Shown here in pieces: positions 1-5,025 of a stretch of 6,517 bases of DNA (position 1 is its first letter; each line of letters begins with the position of its first letter). The stretch is from Clostridia bacterium (lineage in GTDB: Bacteria > Bacillota_A > Clostridia > Christensenellales > Aristaeellaceae). The DNA is taken from contig JAGBBE010000100.1 in the NCBI GenBank assembly GCA_017938645.1, positions 1 to 6,517 of the forward strand, read 5' to 3'. Below the pieces are notes generated by a model, which was not told the DNA's origin, did not search any database, and was given only the letters and a program-made list of their open reading frames with translations. The translations under genes were made by a program, and so were the position numbers.

Positions 1-22
1 ACCGGGGACACCCCGGACCCCC
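1..22 (+). repeat. GC-rich hairpin element followed by a C run
   Basis: CCGGGG (2-7) and CCCCGG (11-16) form a perfect 6-bp stem around the loop ACA, followed directly by ACCCCC. The same plan, a GGGG/CCCC hairpin and then ACCCC, recurs on the minus strand at 2189-2212, where it overlaps the stop codon of the crh-like gene in the sense direction. By analogy this copy may mark the 3' end of a plus-strand gene lying just left of the window and convergent with dnaN. That is inference; no coding end is recognisable here. There is no U tract, so it is not a standard intrinsic terminator. Confidence 0.5.
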
Positions 23-217
23 GTATGAATAAGGTAAGGGATATAAGGAAGAGGAACGTGGCAAACAATTAAGCCATAGTTCCGGGCGCACCATGTGACG
101 CGCCCTCTTCTTCATTTTCAGACTGCTATCAGTCCTTACAAAAGAAAATGCGGCTACTCTGGCTTTTCCTACGGACACATTACGAAAAAAAGATACACCC
201 AAGTGGCGGGCGGCGTG
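23..217. other. Intergenic stretch without a recognisable gene
   Basis: No credible coding region is seen. Open frames are short, lack ribosome binding sites and show no family resemblance. The one local structure is a hairpin at 84-105: GGGCGC (84-89) pairs with GCGCCC (100-105) around a 10-base loop, followed by a pyrimidine-rich stretch (TCTTCTTCATTTT). This could act as a weak plus-strand terminator for a gene left of the window. No tRNA fold was found. Confidence 0.5.
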
Positions 218-396
218 GGCGACATTAGGAGCGCAGGGAAATCCCCTCGCCCGGTTTGGGAACGGATCAGGGGCGCGCTCGCGGCAACGCCAATAAACAA
301 AGAACCCAAAGCCATTCACCCACGCCAAGCCGAATCGCGCACCCCGTTCCTAAACCGGGCAATCATAAGGGGATTTCCCTTAAGCGACGCGTCGCC
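218..396. repeat. 179-base imperfect inverted repeat
   Basis: The element folds into a long stem. GGCGAC (218-223) pairs with GTCGCC (391-396). After an internal loop, AGGGAAATCCCC (235-246) pairs with GGGGATTTCCCT (369-380) over 12 perfect bp. GCCCGGTTT (249-257) pairs with AAACCGGGC (352-360). After one G-U pair, GGAACGG (259-265) pairs with CCGTTCC (344-350). Weaker pairing continues inward through 270-281 and 331-343, leaving an apical region of about 50 bases. Competing pairings exist: TTTGGG (255-260) with CCCAAA (305-310), and GGCGTGGG (212-219) with CCCACGCC (319-326). Frames crossing it look non-coding. It could be a dispersed non-autonomous repeat or a structured RNA; neither family is recognised. 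No flanking target-site duplication was seen. Confidence 0.75.
384..395. repeat. 12-base perfect palindrome
   Basis: GCGACGCGTCGC reads the same on both strands. Its last bases are also the outer right arm of the inverted repeat at 218-396, so the two structures are mutually exclusive. It is the first of a row of palindromes leading to the dnaN terminator. Confidence 0.7.
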
Positions 397-405
397 TGCT
401 TTTTG

Positions 406-427
406 CTACTTTTTCCGGAAAAAGTAG
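406..427. repeat. 22-base perfect palindrome
   Basis: The 11-base half-site CTACTTTTTCC (406-416) is followed by its exact reverse complement (417-427). A T run (401-404) precedes it. As RNA it would give a stem with a few unpaired central bases; as DNA it could extrude or bind a dimeric protein. It follows the 179-base inverted repeat closely and may be the end of the same repetitive element. There is no evidence that it is a terminator. Confidence 0.75.
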
Positions 428-436
428 AACCCGTCC

Positions 437-492
437 CTCGTCGGTACGAGTAACATGCACACGTCGTGCATCCCCCCCGCGCAAAACTGCGC
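437..492. repeat. Three consecutive short hairpins
   Basis: CTCGT (437-441) pairs with ACGAG (446-450) around CGGT. ATGCAC (455-460) pairs with GTGCAT (466-471) around ACGTC. GCGCA (479-483) pairs with TGCGC (488-492) around AAAC. A C run (472-478) separates the second and third. The last hairpin adjoins the A tract of the dnaN terminator. No protein is encoded here; the function is unknown. Confidence 0.55.
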
Positions 493-528
493 AAAAAAAG
501 AAGCCAGGACTCTTCATCCCAGCTTCTT
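493..528 (-). terminator. Rho-independent terminator of dnaN
   Basis: Read on the minus strand, a 12-bp stem (528-517 with 509-498) closes a 7-base loop. Ten pairs are Watson-Crick and two are G-U wobbles. The 3' arm runs into seven T residues (plus-strand A 493-499). It starts 11 bases after the dnaN stop codon and is the textbook form of an intrinsic terminator, so dnaN transcription is expected to end here and dnaN is not cotranscribed with a following gene such as recF. Confidence 0.92.
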
Positions 529-539
529 CAAGACAAAAA

Positions 540-1658
540 TCAGTTATAAACCCTCACCGGCAGCACCAGATAAAGATAACTGTCACCCTCCAAAGGAGAA
601 ATCACACAGGGACTCACATTGGTGTTCATGCATAGGGTGCAGCATTCCTCGTCCACGTTGCGGATAACATCCGAAATGTAGCGGGAATTGAACGCAATTT
701 CAATGTCCTCGCCTTCGAGATTGGCGTCCAGCTCCTCCAGCACGTCGCCCAGCTCGCTCATGGAGGTGATGCGCAGATTGTTCTGGCTCGCTTTCATGCG
801 GATGAGGTTGTTCTTGCCTTCCTTGGCCATGAGGCTCGCGCGCTCGATGGCGTCCTGCAGCTCGCGGCGCTTCACCGTGACGCGGGTCAGCCACGCAGAA
901 GGCAGAATCTGACGGTAGTTGATGTACTCGCCGGCCAAAAGGCTTGTGACCAGCGTGGTGGAGCCCATCACAACCATCATGTGGGTGCGCTCGATGTGGA
1001 AGGTCGCCATGGCTTCCTCGTCGTCGGCCATGATGTGCGCGATTTCATTCATCACGCGGCCGGGCACGATGGCGTTGATCTTTTCGACGCCTTCGGGCAT
1101 GACGAAGTTGTCGTGATAGCGCTGCATCGCCAGACGGAATCCGTCCAAACCCACCAGACGCAGTTCGTCAGCGCTGATTTCCATGAGGCAGCCGGTGAGC
1201 GCCTGACGGCTCTCCTGCAGCGCAATGGCAAAGGTGACCTTGCCGATCATGTCGCGCAGCTTCTTCTGCGGGAAGTGCAGCGCGGGCGTGTTGATGAGAT
1301 CCTTCATCTGCGGGAACTCGTCGGGGCTCGCGCCGGTGATGGTGGAGCGGCTTTGCTGGCAGCGGATGGTGACGACCATTTTGTCGTTCATGCTGAAGGA
1401 CACCGTGCCCTCGGGCAGCTTGCGCACGATTTCGGTGAGCAGCTTGCCGGGCAGCACCACGTCGCCCATCTGGCTGACCTTGGCCTTGACGCAGCTCTTG
1501 ATGGAAAGCGAGCCGTCGGAGCAGAGCAGTTCGACCTCATCATCCTCGGCGTGCAGCATCACGCCCTCGAGGATCTGCATCGCGGGACGGGAAGAAAGCG
1601 CGCGCGTTGCATTGATCAGACCGCCGAGCAGCTCCTGAGCCGAGCATTCAAATTTCAT
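540..1658 (-). CDS. dnaN: DNA polymerase III beta subunit (sliding clamp)
   Basis: This encodes the ring-shaped dimer that tethers the replicative polymerase to DNA and serves as a docking platform for polymerase, mismatch-repair and other replication factors in the cytoplasm. At 372 residues it has the family's normal length and three-domain plan (roughly 1-120, 125-250, 250-372). Recognisable features are the opening MKFECSAQELL, IAFNSRYISDVIR late in domain III, and the typical closing YLVLPVRVYN that forms part of the partner-binding region. The ATG at 1656-1658 has GGAGG at 1666-1670, seven bases upstream. The duplex-unwinding element of the origin lies in its 5' region, as in the classical oriC-dnaN arrangement. 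No clear promoter was found; expression may depend on sequences within the origin. Its own intrinsic terminator follows. Identification is secure. Confidence 0.98.
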   Translation of the reverse strand: MKFECSAQELLGGLINATRALSSRPAMQILEGVMLHAEDDEVELLCSDGSLSIKSCVKAKVSQMGDVVLPGKLLTEIVRKLPEGTVSFSMNDKMVVTIRCQQSRSTITGASPDEFPQMKDLINTPALHFPQKKLRDMIGKVTFAIALQESRQALTGCLMEISADELRLVGLDGFRLAMQRYHDNFVMPEGVEKINAIVPGRVMNEIAHIMADDEEAMATFHIERTHMMVVMGSTTLVTSLLAGEYINYRQILPSAWLTRVTVKRRELQDAIERASLMAKEGKNNLIRMKASQNNLRITSMSELGDVLEELDANLEGEDIEIAFNSRYISDVIRNVDEECCTLCMNTNVSPCVISPLEGDSYLYLVLPVRVYN

Positions 1659-1679
1659 GTGAGAACCTCCAGTATCTTA

Positions 1680-1718
1680 TAGTAGTAGGAATATATATAT
1701 AGTAGTAGTAGTAGGGGG
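1680..1718 (+). promoter_or_regulatory. DNA unwinding element with DnaA-trios
   Basis: Three TAG units (1680-1688), then GA, five AT repeats (1691-1700), five TAG units in phase (1700-1714) and GGGG (1715-1718), directly followed by a DnaA box (1719-1727). In B. subtilis, DnaA loaded at the boxes extends across a GC-rich spacer onto single-stranded trios (3'-GAT-5', here TAG read 5' to 3') to open the duplex. The order and strand seen here fit that model. Two trio tracts flanking an AT-only core is more elaborate than the minimal form. Confidence 0.85.
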
Positions 1719-1819
1719 TGTGGAAAACGTGGAAAAGCCATTCAAACCCTTGCAGCGCCTCAAAAACGCACTTGGAAAAACTGTGGGAAAGCCCCCTGTT
1801 TTCCCATGATTTCTCCACA
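1719..1819. promoter_or_regulatory. DnaA box group next to the unwinding element
   Basis: Sites resembling TTATCCACA or its complement TGTGGATAA: TGTGGAAAA (1719-1727, one mismatch), CGTGGAAAA (1728-1736, two), TGTGGGAAA (1782-1790, two) and TTCTCCACA (1811-1819, one, opposite orientation). The first two abut head to tail and adjoin the G run of the unwinding element, the position expected for the boxes that load DnaA onto the trios. Confidence 0.85.
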
Positions 1820-1820
1820 G

Positions 1821-1906
1821 CTGAGTTCACTCAGGGCAGCCCGTAAAACGGGCATAAAGATAAGATTCGAGTTCCCGGAGGATGTTTCCTGCCCTTTTTC
1901 AGGAAA
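1821..1906. repeat. Three hairpins between the DnaA box groups
   Basis: CTGAG/CTCAG (1821-1825 with 1830-1834), GCCCGT/ACGGGC (1839-1844 with 1848-1853, loop AAA) and TTTCCTG/CAGGAAA (1885-1891 with 1900-1906) are perfect stems. None is followed by a T tract on either strand that would make it a terminator. They sit in the spacer separating the two box groups and may be structural or protein-binding sites of the origin. Function not known. Confidence 0.55.
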
Positions 1907-1910
1907 ACCG

Positions 1911-1921
1911 TTCGACAAAAA
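1911..1921 (-). promoter_or_regulatory. Candidate Spo0A box in the origin
   Basis: The minus strand reads TTTTTGTCGAA, matching the Spo0A recognition core TGTCGAA together with the T run that usually precedes it. In B. subtilis, Spo0A boxes in oriC let Spo0A restrain initiation at the start of sporulation. Here the site lies between the two DnaA box groups. A 7-base core can occur by chance, so this is a candidate; it also presumes the organism has Spo0A. Confidence 0.45.
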
Positions 1922-1958
1922 GGCTGCAAATGGATGATGAAACGATGAAAAATCCAAG

Positions 1959-2065
1959 TTTTCCACATTTCCCACATCACAAGGAAAACTTGATGTGGAA
2001 AAATAAATCCTTATGTGAAAAGGGTTTGCGGAAGTTTTCCACAGCTTATCCACGACTTTTCCACA
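1959..2065. promoter_or_regulatory. DnaA box group distal to dnaN
   Basis: TTTTCCACA (1959-1967), TTTCCCACA (1968-1976), TGTGGAAAA (1994-2002, reverse), TTTTCCACA (2035-2043), TTATCCACG (2046-2054) and TTTTCCACA (2057-2065). The last three point the same way and start exactly 11 bases apart, putting them on nearly the same helix face. TTATCCACG is one base from the classical consensus and is probably the strongest box of the origin. This array should nucleate an ordered DnaA assembly. Confidence 0.88.
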
Positions 2066-2121
2066 CAAATCAGTCATCAACAAGGATAACCAAACCCGCT
2101 CACACAAGCGAGCCGGGAGGC

Positions 2122-2168
2122 CTGTCGCCGACCGGCAGTCTGAGCATGCAAAACCAAACTCCGTCGGC
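2122..2168. repeat. Inverted repeats downstream of the crh-like gene
   Basis: GCCGAC (2127-2132) is repeated inverted as GTCGGC (2163-2168), 30 bases apart. CTGTCG (2122-2127) can alternatively pair with CGGCAG (2133-2138) through one G-U pair. On the minus strand the downstream sequence contains short T runs (GTTTGGTTTTG) but no standard terminator. It may help end crh transcription before the origin; weakly supported. Confidence 0.35.
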
Positions 2169-2188
2169 CAAGCCCTGCGAAGCAGTCC

Positions 2189-2212
2189 GGGGTGCAGGGG
2201 CTCAGCCCCTGC
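2189..2212 (-). terminator. Hairpin overlapping the crh stop codon, then ACCCC
   Basis: On the minus strand, GCAGGGGCTGAGCCCCTGC (2212-2194) is a near-perfect palindrome whose centre is the TGA stop codon of the crh-like gene, followed by ACCCC (2193-2189). It lacks a U tract, so it may stabilise the 3' end of the message or work with other factors instead of acting alone as a terminator. The plan matches the element at 1-22, suggesting a recurrent 3'-end motif of this genome. Confidence 0.55.
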
Positions 2213-2456
2213 TAATCATTTCGAGAATCGTTTCCAGCGCTTCCTTCTCATCTTCGCCGTTGGCTACGACGGTCATGAGTCCGTCCTTCGGGATCGACTG
2301 GCTGAGCAGGCCGATCATGCTTTTGAGGTTGAGAACGATGCCGTCCTTTTCGAGGGTCAGCATGCATTTGTATTTGCAGGCAGCGGCGGAAATTTCAGCG
2401 GCCATGGCGCGGCCGATGGGCAGGAAGCGGCTGAGGTCAACGGGAGCGGTGATCAT
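2202..2456 (-). CDS. crh: Crh-like HPr paralogue lacking the active-site histidine
   Basis: The 84-residue protein aligns with HPr without gaps through much of its length (for example CKYKCMLTLEKDG and NLKSMIGLLS). HPr carries phosphate from enzyme I on His15; here residue 15 is Gly, the GIHARPA motif is replaced by PIGRAMA, and the protein contains no histidine at all. Ser46, the site phosphorylated by HPr kinase and read by CcpA, is kept in its context NLKSMIG. This is the pattern of B. subtilis Crh (where His15 is Gln), a regulatory paralogue in carbon catabolite control, and crh there also follows whiA. The start overlaps the whiA stop as ATGA, with AAGGAGG upstream inside the last whiA codons, so translation is probably coupled. 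Cytoplasmic regulatory role inferred; orthology to crh is likely but not proven. Confidence 0.88.
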   Translation of the reverse strand: MITAPVDLSRFLPIGRAMAAEISAAACKYKCMLTLEKDGIVLNLKSMIGLLSQSIPKDGLMTVVANGEDEKEALETILEMISRG

Positions 2457-3418
2457 GATTGGTCCTCCTTTTGCGCAGGTTCAAGGTCGTTGAGATAACT
2501 GAGCAGCCGGCGCATGCGGTGATTGACGCCGCTTTTGCCAATGGGCGGATCAAGCAGCGCGCCGAGTTCAAGCAGGGTGGCGTCGGGGTTGTCGAGGCGA
2601 AGGTGGGCGATTTCCTGAAGCGACGGCGGCAGGGTTGCAAGAATGCCCTCGTCGCGCAGGCGGCGGATGCCCTCAATCTGGCTTTGGCTGGCGTTCATCT
2701 GCTTTTGCAGGTTGGCGCTGTCGCAGTTCATGGCGCGGTTGACGGTTTCCATCACCTGACGCTTGACGCGCAGGTCTTCGATGTTCATCACGGAGTTGTG
2801 CGCGCCAATGACGGTGAGAAACTGCACGATCTGATCGGACTGCTTAAAATAGAAGAAAGAGTGCTCGCGGCGCTTGCCGGGTTTTACAGGCAGGCCTGCG
2901 CGCTGGATGCACTTGGCCATCATGGCCTGCATATCGGCGTCGCGGCAGGGAATTTCGAGGTGATAGCTCTGCTCCGGGTTGGACATGGTGCCGCCGCCGA
3001 GCATCACGCCGCGAAGGTAGGCGCGCATGCAGCACTGACGGGTCAATGGATGGCGCGGCGTGGCCGAGCGGAAGGCATAGGAGCCGTCGGGCTTTTTGGT
3101 CATCATGCCCAGGGCTGCGAGGAGCACGGGCGACTGAATGGGACCCAGGGTGAGCACACACTTGCGCGTGCCGCCGAAGCGGGCGCTGTCGACGTAGTGG
3201 ATCTGGGGCGTTAAGTGGAGCGTCTGAACCAGCAGGGTGTAGGCGCGGCGGCACACGGCCAGGCTTTCGTTGATCAGCTGCACATTCACCTTGCCGCGTC
3301 CAAGCAGGCTCAGGCTGCCCATGGACTGGTACAGACCGCAGATTTCACTCAGTCCGCAGCATTCCTTTTCGGGTTTGACGATGGCTAGCTCCTTCTTCAC
3401 ATCCGATGCGAAAGACAT
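2453..3418 (-). CDS. whiA: DNA-binding protein WhiA
   Basis: The 321-residue protein has the family's usual length and plan. It opens with the conserved MSFASDVKKELA. An N-terminal half related to LAGLIDADG homing endonucleases follows, with AYLRGVMLGGGTMSNPE (133-149) and SYHLEI (151-156). The C-terminal helix-turn-helix domain carries NCDSANLQKQ (231-240), LPPSLQEIAHLR (263-274) and LLDPPIGKSGVNHRMRRL (288-305). WhiA is a transcription factor of sporulation in Streptomyces and is linked to cell division and chromosome segregation in B. subtilis. The ATG at 3416-3418 has AAGGAG (3428-3433) nine bases upstream and a strong promoter at 3476-3504. It overlaps the crh-like gene by four bases. 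Its usual upstream partners rapZ and mgfK (yvcJ, yvcK) are absent: the next gene is divergent. Confidence 0.97.
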   Translation of the reverse strand: MSFASDVKKELAIVKPEKECCGLSEICGLYQSMGSLSLLGRGKVNVQLINESLAVCRRAYTLLVQTLHLTPQIHYVDSARFGGTRKCVLTLGPIQSPVLLAALGMMTKKPDGSYAFRSATPRHPLTRQCCMRAYLRGVMLGGGTMSNPEQSYHLEIPCRDADMQAMMAKCIQRAGLPVKPGKRREHSFFYFKQSDQIVQFLTVIGAHNSVMNIEDLRVKRQVMETVNRAMNCDSANLQKQMNASQSQIEGIRRLRDEGILATLPPSLQEIAHLRLDNPDATLLELGALLDPPIGKSGVNHRMRRLLSYLNDLEPAQKEDQS

Positions 3419-3475
3419 AGGGGCATTCTCCTTATCGATGTTCAGGACATATCAGGCCATTTTATGCTATTATAT

Positions 3476-3504
3476 ATTGTAAGGGATTGAAAACCGAACG
3501 TCAA
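3476..3504 (-). promoter_or_regulatory. Sigma-A promoter of whiA-crh
   Basis: On the minus strand, TTGACG (3504-3499) and TACAAT (3481-3476) are separated by exactly 17 bases, each one base from consensus. Transcription should start near 3469, giving a leader of about 50 bases before whiA. A downstream TATAAT (3474-3469) is spaced too far from the -35 box to be its partner. Confidence 0.85.
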
Positions 3505-3537
3505 TGAATTGGCATCAAAAGAACGGAAAAAATGCCG

Positions 3538-3566
3538 TTGAGGGATTCAGCGTCCTGTGGTACACT
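3538..3566 (+). promoter_or_regulatory. Extended -10 promoter of the glycan operon
   Basis: TTGAGG (3538-3543) and TACACT (3561-3566) are 17 bases apart, with TG at 3558-3559 giving an extended -10. Each hexamer has two mismatches, so strength is moderate. The expected start near 3573 leaves a very short leader and lies downstream of the ATG at 3532, which argues for the later start codon of the following gene. Confidence 0.6.
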
Positions 3567-3588
3567 GGACAAAAGGAGGCGTATGCGT

Positions 3589-5025
3589 ATGCGCGTCAAT
3601 CATAGAGAAATCCGCGTGTTTGCGTGGGCGCTGCTGGTGGCGGCGGCTGTGCTGTTTTTGTGCAGCAAATCATCGCCCGCGTATCCGGTGAACGACTGGT
3701 CGGATGCGAATATTTACTTTACCATCGGCAAGGGCATGACGCAGGGGCAGGTGGTGTACAGGGATCTGTACGACCATAAGGGTCCGCTGCTGTATGCACT
3801 GCATGCGCTGTGCGCGTGGGTGTCGTTTTCGGGGTTCTTCGGCGTGTATGTCATGGAGGTGCTGCTGGCCTCTGCCATGCTGTATCTGGCGCACCGATTT
3901 TTAAGGATGCACGGGGCAAAGAGCGCATCGGCGATGATTGCGGTTTTGGCGGTGCTGGTATACTCGTCGGTGAGCTTCGCCGAGGGCGACAGCGCAGAGG
4001 AAATGGCGCTGCCATTGATGATGGGAACGCTGGTGAGCGTGTGCGCGTACCTGAGGAGCGACCGGGAACGGATGAGCGCAACAAGCCTCGTTTTGAATGG
4101 CGTTCTGACCGGGTGCGTGTTCTGGATCAAGTTTACGATGATCGGCGTGCATGCCGGGCTGCTGGGCTGGGTATTGCTCCGGCATCTATATAAGAAGGAA
4201 TGGAAGTCGTTTTTGGAGAGCGCAGGCTGGCTGATCGTTGGTTTTGTGCTGTCAACGCTGCCGTGGGTGATCTATTTCGGCGTAAACGGCGCGGTTGGGG
4301 ATTGGCTGAAGGTGTATCTGTACGACAACCTGTTTTTGTATTCGGGTCAGAGCGCGGGCATTTTGAGCCGGGTGAAGGCCATGGCGCTGTCCGGGCTGGA
4401 CTGGGTGTGGACGAACCTGAGATACACGGCGCTGATTCTCTTCGGCCTTGTGTGGTTTGTTATGAAGGAAAGAAAGACCCGTCCAGCTGTTGTGCTCATG
4501 GCGGCTTTGGGCGCGCTGGCGGTGTTCGTGGGCGGCAAGAGCTATCCGTATTACGGCTTTGCGCTGGCAGGGATGACGGTACTGGGGCTGGTTCCGCTGG
4601 CAAGAATCCGTATGCCGAAATGGTCGGCCGCGCTGGCGCTTGCGGTCTGTCTGGCCGCGTGTCCGCTGATCAGCCATAACATGACCGCCGATTACGGCGC
4701 GCCGTTCGGCTCTAAAAAGGAAGATACCATGCAGCACAGAATCGCCGCGCAGATCGAAGACGGCGCATCGCTGCTCAATTACGGCTTTATGGATGCGGGA
4801 TTCTATACCGCAGCAGGCGTCGTGCCGGAGGTGAAGTATTTCCACCGCACCAATGTTCCGCTGGAGGAAATGGTAACAGAGCAGAACCGGTATGTGGAGG
4901 AAGGCGTTACCGAGTATGTGGTCACGCGGCAGGAAATGGAGCTTGAGCGCTATGAACTGGTGGCTGAGGAGGAAAGCCCGAATTTCTGGTACGAAAAGGT
5001 TTATCTGTACAGGAGGAAGCCATGA
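3589..5025 (+). CDS. GT-C fold glycosyltransferase-like membrane protein
   Basis: The protein probably transfers a sugar from a polyprenyl-phosphate donor on the outer face of the membrane, as in the GT39/ArnT group; the acceptor is unknown. Counting from this ATG (478 residues), helix 1 is about 8-25. It is followed by an outer loop with NDWSDANIYFTIGKGM (35-50) and YRDLYDHKGPLLY (57-69), acidic and DHKGP motifs typical of bacterial PMT-like proteins. About ten further hydrophobic segments lie between 68 and 362, and a soluble tail (363-478) follows. GGAGG (3575-3579) is nine bases from ATG 3589 but only three from ATG 3583; an ATG at 3532 lies upstream of the likely transcript start. The gene heads an operon and overlaps the next by ATGA. 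Family-level call fairly good; exact substrate not assigned. Confidence 0.75.
   Translation: MRVNHREIRVFAWALLVAAAVLFLCSKSSPAYPVNDWSDANIYFTIGKGMTQGQVVYRDLYDHKGPLLYALHALCAWVSFSGFFGVYVMEVLLASAMLYLAHRFLRMHGAKSASAMIAVLAVLVYSSVSFAEGDSAEEMALPLMMGTLVSVCAYLRSDRERMSATSLVLNGVLTGCVFWIKFTMIGVHAGLLGWVLLRHLYKKEWKSFLESAGWLIVGFVLSTLPWVIYFGVNGAVGDWLKVYLYDNLFLYSGQSAGILSRVKAMALSGLDWVWTNLRYTALILFGLVWFVMKERKTRPAVVLMAALGALAVFVGGKSYPYYGFALAGMTVLGLVPLARIRMPKWSAALALAVCLAACPLISHNMTADYGAPFGSKKEDTMQHRIAAQIEDGASLLNYGFMDAGFYTAAGVVPEVKYFHRTNVPLEEMVTEQNRYVEEGVTEYVVTRQEMELERYELVAEEESPNFWYEKVYLYRRKP

Larger units (their letters stand above)
1659..2201. other. oriC: Chromosomal replication origin (oriC)
   Basis: This 543-base gap upstream of dnaN contains no credible gene. 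It has the parts of a bacterial origin: an AT-rich unwinding element with TAG trios beside dnaN (1680-1714), and about ten DnaA-box-like 9-mers resembling TTATCCACA in two groups (1719-1819 and 1959-2065). A middle section of hairpins and a Spo0A-box match lies between the groups. The arrangement of DnaA boxes, G run, trios and dnaN matches the basal unwinding system known from B. subtilis. Unlike the common layout, the gene on the far side is crh-like with whiA beyond it, and dnaA is not there. A plasmid origin is unlikely given the chromosomal neighbours. Confidence 0.9.

Noticed and set aside
25..72. Sixteen-codon-scale open frame at the left edge
   Set aside because: No ribosome binding site, no recognisable peptide, and it starts right after a hairpin and C run.
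95..427. Plus-strand open frame of 110 codons
   Set aside because: It crosses the 179-base inverted repeat and the 22-base palindrome, has no ribosome binding site, and its composition looks non-coding.
981..1682. Long plus-strand open frame of 233 codons
   Set aside because: It is antisense to dnaN, rich in His, Ala and Asp as expected of a frame shadow in GC-rich coding DNA, and runs into the unwinding element.
1675..1715. A dnaN promoter inside the AT tract
   Set aside because: TATAAG and TATATT occur on the minus strand, but no acceptable -35 box is found at 16-18 bases from either.
1760..2107. Minus-strand open frame of 115 codons in the gap between crh and dnaN
   Set aside because: Its apparent codons are made of DnaA boxes and hairpins, with no Shine-Dalgarno sequence; the stretch is better explained as oriC.
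1882..2493. Plus-strand open frame of 203 codons across the origin
   Set aside because: It reads through DnaA boxes and the antisense of crh, with no ribosome binding site.
2459..3214. Plus-strand open frame of 251 codons
   Set aside because: Antisense shadow of whiA; no start signals or family resemblance.
3532..3588. Upstream ATG at 3532 as start of the membrane-protein gene
   Set aside because: It lacks a Shine-Dalgarno sequence and lies upstream of the likely transcription start; the GGAGG at 3575-3579 fits ATG 3589, and no signal or helix is gained by the extra residues.
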